Notes: generated by a model not told the origin, from the sequence alone. A stretch of 64,000 bases of DNA from DTLC01 sp964555645 (GCA_964555645.1 CAZKTA010000001.1:248001-312000); one strand, 5' to 3'; positions 30,192-40,339 are shown, numbered from the stretch's first letter. Program-made: numbers and translations.

Positions 30192-32789
30192 TCAATTCCG
30201 TTTCAGTATGAGCCTGTGGTCAACGCGCTTTGTCTGGTGGTGTTCCAATGGAGGGAGTTCGGTGATTGTGGGTGATTCAGTTTCGTTGAGGATCGTCCGG
30301 GCCAGTGCCTGCAGGTCGCGCCAACGCTCCCAGTCTAGCTCCGGCGCATGCGAAATTTGTCTGAGCAAACTGCGCCATTCGATGATGAGCCTATCGATGT
30401 CGCCCAGCCCGACAAGTTCACTTACCCAGGCGTGTTTACTCTGGGGGTCTTTGTGGACTGAGGCAACGATCTGTTCTGCACCTGCGCCGTAACCTGGTGG
30501 CAGGCCGTTTTCGAGGTAACCTGGTATGGTTTGCAAGCCAAATTTTGCGTGACATACAGCAGCCAGGCGGCCGCCCCAGCGGTTGTCGTCTCCGCAAAAT
30601 CTGAATCCGGCGTCAAGGTTTGCTAGGTCGTACACCAGCTCGTCCAACGGATAAGATTCGTCTTCAAGTGCGGCTGCTATGCCGAGGCCGTAGCCCTGTG
30701 AAAAAAAACTCACGATCTGGCCGCGTCGTGTAGGTGTACCTGTCTCGTCAATCAACCCGAGCCGCCGCCACAGCAGTGCGACACCTGTTGCAGTAGGCAG
30801 CTTTTTGCACGTCTCCACAAGAGTGCAAACGGCGCAGTCAGGCGGGAACACTTCGCGTTCGGGCGGTTTCCATAATGCGACACCGTGTGAGTCAACCGGC
30901 ACGCGCATCGTCAACTGTGAAATATCGAGCTGTGCCATTATCCGGTGTGCTTGCTGGACGAATTTCGTCACAGGTGTCCTCTGCTTGGCTAGCTTGGCCG
31001 CGAGCATGGGCGCAATTTTGTGCTCCCAGATTTTTTCTGGTGCAATGCGACCGCGCCAATTTGTGAGGCGCCGTACCCATTTTGCTATCGTAACGCGACC
31101 GTCGGCGAGTTTTTCTGCTACTGTCAGTGCGCGTCCGTGGGTTTTGCGGCCGTGCTCGTCTTCGGCAATGATACACAACGTGCCCGAACCAACTTTCTGG
31201 AGCGCATCTGGCACCGACAGCACAGGCAACAACTTGATTTGCACATTAGACCTGTCTATGTGGTCAGAGGAAGTTGCGTTTTTGCCCACATGCGTACAGT
31301 TTTCATCTGGCGTATGCTGTGCTAGGGCGTAGATCTCGCGCACGGGTTTTTCAACCGGTAGCGGATAATTTTCCCATTTGCCCCTGCTGTTGAGCATCTG
31401 CCGGATTCGTTTGCGCACGTGCCGTGCGCGTTCGGAGTCTGTACGCAGACCACATGGTGTATCCGGATTTTTCAATGATTGCTCGATACCGAGCACAATC
31501 GGTTTTGACGTAAAAAGGCGTTCTTGAGCACGCACTGCTGCAGCAAAGGGGTCATCCCCACGTTCAACTGCGGCATTCATCAACCCGAGCAGTGCGCCCC
31601 AGTCAACCATGCCGTTGCGGCAAAGATGCGCCGCATGGGCGTCCAGCAGCCGAATGCCGTTTGCGGTGACAATTACGTACCCGGTCTCGTCCAGGCCGCG
31701 TCTGCCTGCGCGGCCGAACATCTGCAGTATTTCATCTGGTCTCAGCGGTTGCTCGATCTCGTCGCGCCGGTAGGAATCACCCGCCAAAGCAACGCTCCTG
31801 AGCGAGAAATTGATGCCTGCTGCCAACCCCATTGTGGCCACTACAACGCGCAGCTGGCCTGCCTTGGCCAACGGCTCAATTACACCTGCGCGCGCACCGT
31901 AACTCAGACCGCTGTGGTGATAGGCAACACGGCATTTGAGCAACTCGGCAAGATGTTTGCCAACGAGTGCTTTCTGTTGGGGGCTAAGTTGGAGCGGGTT
32001 TGGGTTTGGTAACTGGCGTGCGAGCTCGTTGGCCATTGCTTCAGCTGCCTGCCGACGCGGTGCGAAGATTAGGATCGGGCCGAGGTCTTCAGCAAGCGCC
32101 TTTGCAACCAGGCGCGGCCAGTAACCGCGAATTTCGTTGGGCAAATGGTAGCTGAGGTTGTTTGCGTGGACTTCTTCAAGCGGTACGGGGCGCTCTTCAT
32201 GCCGGATGAGGACCGCATCGCGGCCGAGTCGCTGCAACCACTTGACCACGTCTTGCGGATTGGCGACGCTGCCGCTGAGCAACAAAAGTTGTGTCTGGGG
32301 CGGGCAAAGCGCGATTGCGACCTCGTAATTGAGGCCGCGCTCAGGATCGCTCAGCATTTGGTACTCATCAATAACAAGCAGATCGGGGCCATCGCCGCGA
32401 ATGAGTCGGTTTTTTTGTGTCTCAAGTGTGGCAACAATGACCGGCGCGTCGAGGTTTTCCGCGAGGTCACCCGTTGCAATGCCAACGTTCCAGCCGCGTG
32501 CGCGCCATTCAGCCAGTTTATCATTCGCAAGAGCACGCGTTGGCACTGTGTAAATTGCCTGCCCACGCGGTTTGCCGAAATTAGACCAGAGCTCGAAGAT
32601 AAATGTTTTACCTGCACCGGTTGGCGCTTGGACAACCACGTCTTTGCCAGCGCGCAATGCGGTTACTGCCTGTTGCTGCCACAAATCAGGCACGATCACA
32701 TTCGTAAGCGCGCTGAAACACTCGGGTTGTCCGGTCAATGGACTCACGGCAGTAAGATAGTTGAAAAACCGGGCATGTGAAACCGACAA
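30192..32789 (-). CDS. Superfamily II DEAD/DEAH-box helicase, Ski2/Hel308-like, with a C-terminal Cys cluster
   Basis: 865 residues. Helicase motifs: Q-A-P-T-G-A-G-K-T (Walker A, 54-62), P-T-R-A-L-A-N-D, D-E-Y-Q (141-144, motif II), L-S-G-S-V-A-N (motif III), and in the second RecA domain M-G-L-A-A-G-I-N and Q-M-F-G-R-A-G-R-R-G (motif VI). The D-E-Y-Q box differs from the D-E-x-H of most Ski2 proteins. A C-terminal D-C-A-V-C-T-L-V-E-T-C segment (base ~30825) looks like an Fe-S or zinc site. It should unwind RNA or DNA in the cytoplasm; the substrate is unknown. Confidence 0.87.
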   Translation of the reverse strand: MSVSHARFFNYLTAVSPLTGQPECFSALTNVIVPDLWQQQAVTALRAGKDVVVQAPTGAGKTFIFELWSNFGKPRGQAIYTVPTRALANDKLAEWRARGWNVGIATGDLAENLDAPVIVATLETQKNRLIRGDGPDLLVIDEYQMLSDPERGLNYEVAIALCPPQTQLLLLSGSVANPQDVVKWLQRLGRDAVLIRHEERPVPLEEVHANNLSYHLPNEIRGYWPRLVAKALAEDLGPILIFAPRRQAAEAMANELARQLPNPNPLQLSPQQKALVGKHLAELLKCRVAYHHSGLSYGARAGVIEPLAKAGQLRVVVATMGLAAGINFSLRSVALAGDSYRRDEIEQPLRPDEILQMFGRAGRRGLDETGYVIVTANGIRLLDAHAAHLCRNGMVDWGALLGLMNAAVERGDDPFAAAVRAQERLFTSKPIVLGIEQSLKNPDTPCGLRTDSERARHVRKRIRQMLNSRGKWENYPLPVEKPVREIYALAQHTPDENCTHVGKNATSSDHIDRSNVQIKLLPVLSVPDALQKVGSGTLCIIAEDEHGRKTHGRALTVAEKLADGRVTIAKWVRRLTNWRGRIAPEKIWEHKIAPMLAAKLAKQRTPVTKFVQQAHRIMAQLDISQLTMRVPVDSHGVALWKPPEREVFPPDCAVCTLVETCKKLPTATGVALLWRRLGLIDETGTPTRRGQIVSFFSQGYGLGIAAALEDESYPLDELVYDLANLDAGFRFCGDDNRWGGRLAAVCHAKFGLQTIPGYLENGLPPGYGAGAEQIVASVHKDPQSKHAWVSELVGLGDIDRLIIEWRSLLRQISHAPELDWERWRDLQALARTILNETESPTITELPPLEHHQTKRVDHRLILKRN

Positions 32790-32933
32790 TTTCGCTTACT
32801 GCAAAGCCACGTGCAAAATGGCGTTGCTAAGATGTGCTGTGTCAGACTTTGGCGGTACGAACCGAAAACGATTGTCTGTTGGGGAATAACTGTGCGAGTT
32901 CGGTGTTTGCTTGGTCTTGCGACGGTGCAAATT

Positions 32934-33911
32934 TTAGTCTGGGTAGCCGTCAGGGAATTTTTGGTGCCAATGCCACGCACTGGCAATAATGCTTTCGAGA
33001 TCAGAAAATTCAGGTTGCCAGCCGAGTTCGCGCCGAATTTTGTCGCTGCTTGCAACGAGTACAGGGGGATCACCATGTCGGCGTGGACCGACTTCAGCCG
33101 GGATTGGATGACCAGTGATTTTGCGTGCGGTTTCGATCACATGTTTGACACTAAACCCGCGGCCGTTGCCAAGGTTGTATATGCGACTGCCTTTTTCCAG
33201 CGCTTCAAGCGCAAGAATGTGTGCACGCGCCAGGTCGCTCACATGAATGTAATCGCGCACGCAGGTGCCGTCTGGTGTAGGGTAATCATCGCCGTAGATC
33301 GTTACTGCCTTTCGCTTGCCCAGCGCAACGCTAAGTACGATCGGGATTAGGTGCGTTTCAGGACGGTGGTCTTCGCCGCGTTCGGCGGTTGCACCTGCTG
33401 CATTGAAATATCGGAGGCTTGCATAGCGCAGCCCGTGTGTTTTTTCGAGCCAGTAAAGGATGCGTTCCAGAATGAACTTCGATTCGCCATAGGGGCTGCC
33501 GGGGACTATCGGCGCGGTTTCGTCAATGGGAATTTTCGGTGGATTATCGAACAGGTTCGCAGTCGAGGACAGAATAAACCGTTTTGTGCCGTGCTCGAGT
33601 GCAACGTGCAGTAGGTTGATGCCGTTGACTACGTTTGCGCCTAGGTAGAGAAACGGCTTTTGCACAGATTCGCCCACCAGTGTGTGCGATGCAAAATGCA
33701 TTACTGCTTCGGGTCTATGCTCGGCAAACACCCGCCTTAACATATCCGCGTCGGCCAGGTCGCCCTTTATGAAAACAGCTTGTGGCGGCACCGCAGCACG
33801 GTGTCCTTGGCTGAGGTTGTCGAGCACAATCACCTCATGGCCAGCTTTGACAAGCAGTTCGCTCGCCACGCTGCCAATGTAGCCTGCGCCACCTGTAACC
33901 AGGATTCGCAT
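32934..33911 (-). CDS. galE: UDP-glucose 4-epimerase
   Basis: 325 residues from ATG 33911, where [13 protein letters not shown] opens the Rossmann fold; a longer frame to 33947 adds only 12 unlikely residues. The NAD-binding glycine motif, the S-S-T-A segment and the catalytic Y-x3-K (P-Y-G-E-S-K) are intact. It interconverts UDP-glucose and UDP-galactose (possibly the N-acetyl forms) for envelope polysaccharides. The usual T-A of T-A-A-V-Y is S-T-A-N-L-F here, a mild departure. It is a single gene upstream of the helicase on the same strand, 144 bases apart. Confidence 0.93.
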   Translation of the reverse strand: MRILVTGGAGYIGSVASELLVKAGHEVIVLDNLSQGHRAAVPPQAVFIKGDLADADMLRRVFAEHRPEAVMHFASHTLVGESVQKPFLYLGANVVNGINLLHVALEHGTKRFILSSTANLFDNPPKIPIDETAPIVPGSPYGESKFILERILYWLEKTHGLRYASLRYFNAAGATAERGEDHRPETHLIPIVLSVALGKRKAVTIYGDDYPTPDGTCVRDYIHVSDLARAHILALEALEKGSRIYNLGNGRGFSVKHVIETARKITGHPIPAEVGPRRHGDPPVLVASSDKIRRELGWQPEFSDLESIIASAWHWHQKFPDGYPD

Positions 33912-34261
33912 TGTTTGGGCTCGTAAGTTGTTATGTTTAGCGTTCAATCCTTGGGCAACTTAGAGCAGTGTCAAGTAACAACAACGCTGCAAGGCATCTT
34001 AAGTTACAAACCCTGCACTGTGGCCGGTAGGGCGCTGGTGCCTTCGTGGTCCCAGTGGAATTTGCTGCTGAAATTGCACGCGAAAATCGAGTTGTCAAAA
34101 AGATTACCGACCTGCCGGTTGGGCGCTTGATCAAGGTAGTAGACGAAACGCATGTTAACGGCCCTGGCCGCATCTTGGAAAGATCTGCCCAACAAAACCG
34201 GTTAATGCCCGTGCCAGCATGCTTGGTTGCCCATCTTCACATGATGATTGCTTTTGGTGGA
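33912..34261. other. Non-coding stretch between trpS and galE
   Basis: 350 bases between two minus-strand genes. Short open frames exist on both strands, but none shows a domain, a start with ribosome binding site, or coding-like composition. No hairpin with a T tract was found. It should hold the galE promoter and the end of trpS. Confidence 0.35.
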
Positions 34262-35227
34262 TTATGCGATCCCGCATGCGTTGCGTGCGCGTTGCAGGAC
34301 TTCGCGTGCTGTTACGCGTGCTTTGGCTGCGCCTTCGCGCAGGATCGCGTGAACATAATCAAGATTTTTCTGCAGTTCAGCCCTACGTTTGCGCGCATCG
34401 GCAAAGTATGCCCAGTAGTAGTCGAAAAGCACTTCCTTGAGTTTGCCATAGCCAAGCCCACCTGTACGAAGGCGGTCTTCGTATTCTTGGGCAACATCTG
34501 GTGGGGCAACGAGCTTGAGCAGTTTGATTACCAGGTTCTGGGCTGCGTCAGGTTTGGGTACCTCGGGCGCGCGGCTGTCGGTGACAATTGACATGACCTT
34601 TTTGCGCAGCGTTGTTTCCTCGCCAAAGATCTCGATTGTATTGCCGTAGCTTTTGCTCATTTTCTGGCCGTCTATGCCTGGCACCTCGGCCACTTCTTCA
34701 CGGATCAGCGGCTCGGGCAACACAAACGTCTCACCGTAAATCCGGTTCCATTTGTCGGCTATGTCACGTGTCATTTCCAGATGTTGCTTTTGGTCCTGGC
34801 CAACCGGCACGATGTTCGAGTCGTAGATCAAAATATCAGCTGCCATTAACACTGGATACGCAAACAAGCCGTGATTTGGGGAAATGCCCTTAGCGGTTTT
34901 GTCCTTGTAGCTGTGAGCGCGTTCGAGCAGGCCCATCGGCGTGACGGTAGATAGCAGCCAGGTCAGCTCTGTGACCTCTGGCACGTCTGATTGCTTAAAG
35001 AAGACTGCCTTTTGGGGATCAAGCCCGCACGCAAGAAAATCGAGTGCAACCTCGATAGTGTTTTTGCGCCTTTCGTCGGCGTTGAACAGCGATGTCATCG
35101 AATGCAGGTCGGCGATGAAATAGAACGCCTCGCCTTTATCCTGCAGTTCGATGGCGGGCTTCATCATGCCAAAGTAATTGCCAAGGTGCAGTGCACCTGA
35201 CGGTTGTATGCCAGATAAGATTCTCAT
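34262..35227 (-). CDS. trpS: Tryptophanyl-tRNA synthetase
   Basis: 321 residues, class I synthetase of the short bacterial type. The HIGH-equivalent motif is P-S-G-A-L-H-L-G-N (residues 9-17), and the K-M-S-K-S loop is present (base ~34660). It charges tRNA-Trp in the cytoplasm. Other motifs include D-L-H-S-M-T and P-V-G-x-D-Q-K-Q-H. It stands as a single minus-strand gene, divergent from birA. No T-box-like leader was noticed in the short upstream region. Confidence 0.96.
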   Translation of the reverse strand: MRILSGIQPSGALHLGNYFGMMKPAIELQDKGEAFYFIADLHSMTSLFNADERRKNTIEVALDFLACGLDPQKAVFFKQSDVPEVTELTWLLSTVTPMGLLERAHSYKDKTAKGISPNHGLFAYPVLMAADILIYDSNIVPVGQDQKQHLEMTRDIADKWNRIYGETFVLPEPLIREEVAEVPGIDGQKMSKSYGNTIEIFGEETTLRKKVMSIVTDSRAPEVPKPDAAQNLVIKLLKLVAPPDVAQEYEDRLRTGGLGYGKLKEVLFDYYWAYFADARKRRAELQKNLDYVHAILREGAAKARVTAREVLQRARNACGIA

Positions 35228-35348
35228 GCCGGCCTGAAAGCTTAGTGATTAGCGCCTGACACGCAAGCCGGTGTTTTGCATTACGACGGGTGCGCCAGGT
35301 TGAAGTTGCATGTTTGTTGTTGGGCGGCTAATTGTTTGGGTGGCAATT

Positions 35349-36332
35349 GTGAGCACTGACGCACAAATCCTGGCGGCGTTGCGTTCCGCCGGCCCGAACG
35401 GTGTATCCGGAGTTGAACTGGCACAGCGGCTCGGCATTAGCCGCGCAGCCGTTTGGGCGCGAATCGAGGAACTGCGCAGGCTCGGTTACGAAATAGAGGC
35501 AAGCCCGGTCCACGGCTACAGGTTATTGAACTGGCCGGATTTGTTGCATGCAGACGATTTACTTGCTCGACTTGGTAAGACGCGTGTTGTAGGACGCGAC
35601 ATTCGCGTGTTTGAGCAGACCACGTCAACTAGCGATGTGGTCGAGAAACTCGCGCGGGATGGTGTGGCCGAAGGCGTTGTTGTGTTTGCCGAGGCACAGA
35701 CATCTGGGCGCGGCCGGCTCGGGCGCAAATGGTTTTCGCCGGCGCGCAAGGGGCTGTGGTTTTCGGTTCTGCTGCGCCCACCGTTGCGGCCACAACAAAC
35801 AACACAATTGACAATAGCCGCTGCAACTGCGCTTGTGCGGGCTATCAAAGCGCAAACGGCGCTCCAGCCTGAAATCAAGTGGCCAAACGACATCCTGGTC
35901 CGGGGCAAAAAAGTGGCCGGTATCCTCACAGAGTTGAGCGCTGAGCTGGACCGCACCAAGTACGTTGTGCTCGGCGTCGGCATTGACGTGAATGTAAGCG
36001 CAAGAGAGTTTCCCGCTGAGCTGCGGCAGCTTGCCACATCGCTCAGGGTCGAAACCGGGCACTTGATAGACCGCGCCGAGCTAGCCACGCGCCTGTTACG
36101 CGAGCTTGATGGGGATTATTTACGTGTGTGCGCGGGTGAGTTTGAGGTGATAGCAGACGAATGGGCGCGGTATTGCACGACACTTGGCCGGTACGTCGTA
36201 ATTCGGATTGGCGAGCGCAGCGTGGGAGGACGCGCCGAATCACTTGCGCCCGACGGGGCGTTGCTGTTGCGCACCCAACACGGGCACATCGAGCGTGTCA
36301 TTGGAGGGGACGTGACCGTCGAAAAGCAATGA
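35349..36332 (+). CDS. birA: Biotin-[acetyl-CoA-carboxylase] ligase with N-terminal HTH (BirA)
   Basis: 327 residues from GTG 35349, matching the usual family start; an ATG at 35310 gives 13 more, hydrophobic residues. Residues ~5-60 are a winged HTH (L-A-Q-R-L-G-I-S-R-A-A-V-W). The ligase domain has G-R-G-R-L-G-R-K-W (the biotinyl-AMP loop) and K-W-P-N-D-I-L-V; a small C-terminal SH3-like domain follows (V-G-G-R-A-E-S-L-A). It activates biotin, transfers it to the biotin carboxyl carrier protein and, through the HTH, may repress biotin genes. No bio operon or operator is in the window. The coaX gene follows, a common pairing. Confidence 0.93.
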   Translation: MSTDAQILAALRSAGPNGVSGVELAQRLGISRAAVWARIEELRRLGYEIEASPVHGYRLLNWPDLLHADDLLARLGKTRVVGRDIRVFEQTTSTSDVVEKLARDGVAEGVVVFAEAQTSGRGRLGRKWFSPARKGLWFSVLLRPPLRPQQTTQLTIAAATALVRAIKAQTALQPEIKWPNDILVRGKKVAGILTELSAELDRTKYVVLGVGIDVNVSAREFPAELRQLATSLRVETGHLIDRAELATRLLRELDGDYLRVCAGEFEVIADEWARYCTTLGRYVVIRIGERSVGGRAESLAPDGALLLRTQHGHIERVIGGDVTVEKQ

Positions 36333-36603
36333 GTCCAGGTGCCACGCAAACTTTGCCGAAGCCGGGGCAGCAAGCCTGCGTGGGGTGCTGCGCTGTTTTC
36401 CTGGACCCGGACACACAGGTTAAAGTTCTAGTGAAACAAGTGAGCTTGCATGCGCAATACCGGGTTGTCTGCTCTCCAACCTCAAGCTTCGCAAAAGGCG
36501 CGCTTTCCGGTGCTGCCAGGCTTGGTATTCTGCCGCGGCCGTGTGGCGTTGCCTCAGCGAAGCGACTCTACCAATTCAGTCTTTCAACACTAAAGTAAAA
36601 CGA

Positions 36604-37362
36604 ATGGTTCTGCTTTTGGATATAGGCAACACCAACACCCATGTCGGACTTGCAGACACGACGCATGTGCGAAAACGCGCTGAGTTCCCCACCAACGCGT
36701 GGTCAACCCGGAAAGGCGAGCTGTGCCTGAAAAAGTTTACGGGCAACACACAACTTGAGGGAGCAGCCGTATGCAGTGTGGTGCCGCACGCAACCGAGCG
36801 GGTGTTTGCCGTGCTGCGCCGGTTAACCTCCGGCACAATCCTCAAATTGACGGCACGCACGGTGCGGACGACACGCATTGATTATCCGAACCCAAACAAA
36901 ATCGGGCCGGACAGACTGGCAAATGCAGTAGCCGCATTGCACAGGTTCGGTGCGCCAGTTGTTGTTATTGATTTTGGCACAGCAGTGACAATTGATGTCG
37001 TGGATGCTCGGGGCTATTACATTGGCGGCGTGATTGCGCCCGGGCTAGCTGCGCTGACAGATTACATGCACGAGCGCACCGCTTTGCTGCCGCGAGTGCG
37101 ATTCCGGTGTGTTCGGCGCGCAATTGGGCGCAGCACGAAAGAAGCTATGCTGCTCGGTGCGACCTACGCGTTGACCGGGCTAGTACGCGAGGCGTTACGC
37201 GGCATCAGGCGTCAGCTGAAAACGAGCCGGCTACGTGTAGTTGCCACAGGGGGCTGTGCAAAGTTAATTTGCCCCAACCTGCCCGAGGTAACCGCAGTTG
37301 TGCCCGAGCTGACCTTGGATGGGTTGCGGGTCGAGTGGTACGCGAACTGGCTTGAAAGCTGA
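36604..37362 (+). CDS. coaX: Type III pantothenate kinase
   Basis: 252 residues from ATG 36604. The ASKHA-fold motifs are clear: L-L-L-D-I-G-N-T-N-T (phosphate 1), G-P-D-R-L-A-N-A, D-F-G-T-A-V-T-I-D (phosphate 2) and G-G-V-I-A-P-G-L (adenosine). It phosphorylates pantothenate, the first step of coenzyme A synthesis, and is insensitive to CoA feedback. It follows birA after 271 bases and precedes trpA by 27 bases, so coaX-trpA may be co-transcribed. Confidence 0.95.
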   Translation: MVLLLDIGNTNTHVGLADTTHVRKRAEFPTNAWSTRKGELCLKKFTGNTQLEGAAVCSVVPHATERVFAVLRRLTSGTILKLTARTVRTTRIDYPNPNKIGPDRLANAVAALHRFGAPVVVIDFGTAVTIDVVDARGYYIGGVIAPGLAALTDYMHERTALLPRVRFRCVRRAIGRSTKEAMLLGATYALTGLVREALRGIRRQLKTSRLRVVATGGCAKLICPNLPEVTAVVPELTLDGLRVEWYANWLES

Positions 37363-37389
37363 AGCGATCAACACAACACTGTCGTGCGC

Positions 37390-38259
37390 ATGAACCGTAT
37401 CATTGGCCGGTTTGCTCGACTCAAAAGTGAGGGCCGTAAAGGACTCATCATTTACATAGGCGCGGGTGATCCGAACTTGGAAGCCACGCGGCGGCTTGCA
37501 CTTGCGTTCGACCGTATCGGCGTTGACGTGCTCGAGCTGGGTGTGCCATTCAGTGACCCGCTTGCAGATGGGTTGGTTAATCAATTGGCTGCGCAACGTG
37601 GGCTGGCGTCTGGGACTACACCGCCTAAGGTGCTTGAGGCTGTTGCCCGAATCCGGCGTGAGTCGCAAATACCAATCGTGCTTTACATCTATTTCAACCT
37701 AATGCACCGGTACGGCCCCGAGCGGTTCGTAACAGATGCTGCAGCGGCTGGTGTTGACGGGTTGCTCGTGCTCGATTTGCCGCCGGAAGAGGCCGGGCAA
37801 GTCGAGGCGGCGATGCGCAGGGTTGACTTGTGCAATATTTATTTGGTAGCCCCCACAACACCCGAGCGGCGCATCGAGATGATTGTCAAGCGGGCCACTG
37901 GGTTTGTGTATTACATCTCGCGCGAGGGTGTGACCGGCATGCGCGACACGCTGCCGCCGGACCTGCCGGCTATGATCGGTAAGATACGAGCGCATACGTC
38001 GTTGCCAATTGCTGTCGGGTTCGGTATTTCTACATCCGAGCAGGCACGCGCAGTGGCGGCTCTGGCCGATGCAGTTGTGGTCGGTAGTGCTGTGGTAAAC
38101 CGGATCGCACAATGCGGCAACTCACCCGAGCTAGAGCAACGCGTGGTTGAGTTTACGAAACCGCTTGTTGAAACTGTCAAATCCGTGGGCGCGCACGGAT
38201 GTAATCCCGGTTGTAACGGAGCAGTTGCGGGACAGGGAAAACTTGAGCAACGCAGGTGA
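37390..38259 (+). CDS. trpA: Tryptophan synthase alpha chain
   Basis: 289 residues from ATG 37390 (a GTG lies two codons earlier). The (beta/alpha)8 barrel carries the catalytic Glu49 (L-E-L-G-V-P-F-S-D-P) and Asp60 (L-A-D-G) at the same positions as E. coli TrpA, and the phosphate-binding G-F-G-I-S near base 38025. It releases indole from indole-3-glycerol phosphate for TrpB. The segment after A-D-G is L-V-N-Q-L-A instead of the common P-x-I-Q-x-A. trpB and the other trp genes are not in the window, so the pathway is split. The C-terminal ~20 residues are a Cys/Gly-rich extra tail. Confidence 0.93.
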   Translation: MNRIIGRFARLKSEGRKGLIIYIGAGDPNLEATRRLALAFDRIGVDVLELGVPFSDPLADGLVNQLAAQRGLASGTTPPKVLEAVARIRRESQIPIVLYIYFNLMHRYGPERFVTDAAAAGVDGLLVLDLPPEEAGQVEAAMRRVDLCNIYLVAPTTPERRIEMIVKRATGFVYYISREGVTGMRDTLPPDLPAMIGKIRAHTSLPIAVGFGISTSEQARAVAALADAVVVGSAVVNRIAQCGNSPELEQRVVEFTKPLVETVKSVGAHGCNPGCNGAVAGQGKLEQRR

Positions 38260-38276
38260 ACAAATGGAGGCAAGAT

Positions 38277-39914
38277 ATGCGAAATATGACCTTGCTTGTT
38301 TTGGGCGTGATGATCGGACGAATGGTGTTTGGCCAAAATCAAACTAGCATTGAATCGGGCGCCACAGCTACACAGTATCCGATAGCTCCCGGACCGTTCG
38401 AGCCTAGTTGGGAATCGCTAACCAACTACAGTTGCCCCGAATGGTTCCGGGACGCCAAGTTCGGCATTTGGGCGCACTGGGGCCCACAGTGCCAACCCGA
38501 ACGCGGCGACTGGTACGCGCGCAACATGTACATCGAGGGTCACTCACATTATAAACATCACGTAGCCACATATGGTCACCCCTCCAAGTTCGGCTTCAAG
38601 GACATCATTAATCAATGGAAAGCGGAAAAGTTTGACCCTGACAAACTGTTGGCGTTTTATAAGCGGTGCGGTGCGAAGTATTTCATGGCACTGGCAAATC
38701 ATCATGACAACTTTGACAATTGGAACTCCAAATACCAGCCTTGGAACTCAGTTGCGATTGGCCCCAAGAAAGACCTCATCGGCGCATGGGCCAAGGCGGC
38801 CCGCAAGCATGGCTTGCGCTTCGCCGTTAGCGTGCACGCATCGCATGCATGGTCGTGGTACGAGCCTGCCCAGGGCGCAGATAAACGGGGCGAATACGCT
38901 GGTGTACCCTATGACGGTAAGCTTACCAAAGCTGACGGCATCGGCCAGTGGTGGGAAGGGTTGGACCCGCAAGACCTGTACGCGCAAAATCACCCCCCTG
39001 GCGAAAGACTTGTCTGGGAATGGGACCCTGCCAAGGGCAGCAGTGTCCCTGACGAAGCCTACATGCGTAAGTTTTACATGCGGACCAAACAGTTATGGGA
39101 CGATTACAGGCCGGACATGATTTATTTCGACGATACCGTGCTGCCGTTCCATGGTGTGACGGATGCAGTCGGGCTGCACCTGGCGGCGCATTTCTACAAC
39201 ACGAGCATAAAATGGCACGGCAAAAACGAGGCGGTCGTGACCGGCAAGCACCTCAAAGGAATGCAGCGCCGCGCGCTTGTGTACGACATCGAACGCGGAC
39301 GTGCAACCGATATCATGGCTGAGCCGTGGCAGACCGACACTTGCATTGGACATTGGCATTACGACCGCGACCTGTTCATCAATCACAAGTACAAAACCGC
39401 TGCGCAAGTCATTCCGATGCTCACCGATATCGTGAGCAAGAATGGTAACCTGATGTTGAGCGTGCCGGTACGCGGCGACGGCTCGATTGATGAAGACGAA
39501 GTAAAAATTGTCTCGGACATTGGTGCATGGCTGCGGGTCAATGGCGAGGCGATTTACAAGACGCGGCCATGGAAAATCTACGGTGAAGGCCCAGCAACAA
39601 AAGTTACCGAGCGCGGCCAGTTCGACGGTTTGCGCGACGTTTACTCTGTGCCATTGACAGCTCAAGACATCCGGTTCACGCAGTCGAAGAACGGTAAAGT
39701 TCTGTACGCAATCGTGCTTGGGTGGCCTGACAACGGGCAGGTGACCATAAAAGCACTTGCGCAAGGCTCGTCCTATTGGCCAGGTCCTGTCAAACGCATT
39801 CGAATGCTCGGTGTGCCTGGCAAATTGCGGTTCTTCCGGGATGAGACTGGACTGACCGTGAGCTTCCCGGCCAAGAAACCGTGCGAGTTCGCTTACGCAC
39901 TCAAGATCGAGTAG
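38277..39914 (+). CDS. GH29 alpha-L-fucosidase
   Basis: 545 residues from ATG 38277, with a GGAGG ribosome binding site six bases upstream (38266-38270). A signal peptide spans ~1-19 (cleavage near F-G-Q), so it is exported. The GH29 barrel is clear: W-F-R-D-A-K-F-G-I-W-A-H-W-G, Y-F-M-A-L-A-N-H-H-D-N-F, and the nucleophile Asp285 in M-I-Y-F-D. G-N-L-M-L-S-V-P near base 39440 closes the catalytic domain; a beta-sandwich of ~110 residues ends the protein. It removes terminal fucose from glycans. The nearest neighbours are not sugar-uptake genes, so the substrate source is unknown. Confidence 0.92.
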   Translation: MRNMTLLVLGVMIGRMVFGQNQTSIESGATATQYPIAPGPFEPSWESLTNYSCPEWFRDAKFGIWAHWGPQCQPERGDWYARNMYIEGHSHYKHHVATYGHPSKFGFKDIINQWKAEKFDPDKLLAFYKRCGAKYFMALANHHDNFDNWNSKYQPWNSVAIGPKKDLIGAWAKAARKHGLRFAVSVHASHAWSWYEPAQGADKRGEYAGVPYDGKLTKADGIGQWWEGLDPQDLYAQNHPPGERLVWEWDPAKGSSVPDEAYMRKFYMRTKQLWDDYRPDMIYFDDTVLPFHGVTDAVGLHLAAHFYNTSIKWHGKNEAVVTGKHLKGMQRRALVYDIERGRATDIMAEPWQTDTCIGHWHYDRDLFINHKYKTAAQVIPMLTDIVSKNGNLMLSVPVRGDGSIDEDEVKIVSDIGAWLRVNGEAIYKTRPWKIYGEGPATKVTERGQFDGLRDVYSVPLTAQDIRFTQSKNGKVLYAIVLGWPDNGQVTIKALAQGSSYWPGPVKRIRMLGVPGKLRFFRDETGLTVSFPAKKPCEFAYALKIE

Positions 39915-40084
39915 TAGGTTCGTTAAGCTAGTCTAACAGTGCGCGCGTAGCAGAGATTTAAAACCGGCCAGCAAAGGGTTCCCCGGGCCGATGGCTAGGT
40001 AATACAGTGAGTGGTATCTGTGCTGTCTACAGTTAAGGATAGTGTACCTTGACCGGCTGGTGTGGCCCTGTTAAACTTCAGTCG

Positions 40085-40339
40085 GTGACTAGGGGAGTGA
40101 CAGTTGAGTTGCCGGAAGAAGTGGTGTGGAATTTTGGCAGCGACGAAAGTCGGTTCGCCCGAGAGCTGCTTGAAACGGCAGTAATCAAATGGTATGAAAA
40201 GGGCCGCATCTCGTCCGGCAAGGACGCTGAGTTGCTTGGCATCGGCCGTGCCGATTTCCTCGATCTGCTGCTTTGCCACAAGGTTTCTCAGTTCCAATCC
40301 ACGCCAGAAGAATTGCAACAAGAACTGAAAGGTGCCTGA
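40085..40339 (+). CDS. UPF0175 family antitoxin-like protein
   Basis: About 84 residues. The signature of UPF0175 is clear: E-L-L-E-T-A-V-I-K-W-Y-E-K-G-R-I-S-S-G-K, then A-E-L-L-G-I-G-R-A-D-F-L-D-L-L. This is a winged or ribbon-like DNA-binding antitoxin family usually paired with DUF3368 PIN-like toxins. The start is uncertain: GTG 40085 is used; GTG 40097 and TTG 40049 are alternatives. Its end overlaps the toxin start by eight bases. It sits between the fucosidase and manC genes. Autoregulation is typical of such modules but no operator was recognised. Confidence 0.8.
   Translation: MTRGVTVELPEEVVWNFGSDESRFARELLETAVIKWYEKGRISSGKDAELLGIGRADFLDLLLCHKVSQFQSTPEELQQELKGA

Noticed and set aside
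34046..34591. 181-residue plus-strand frame opposite trpS
   Set aside because: Antisense to the conserved trpS C-terminus; coding evidence lies on the minus strand.
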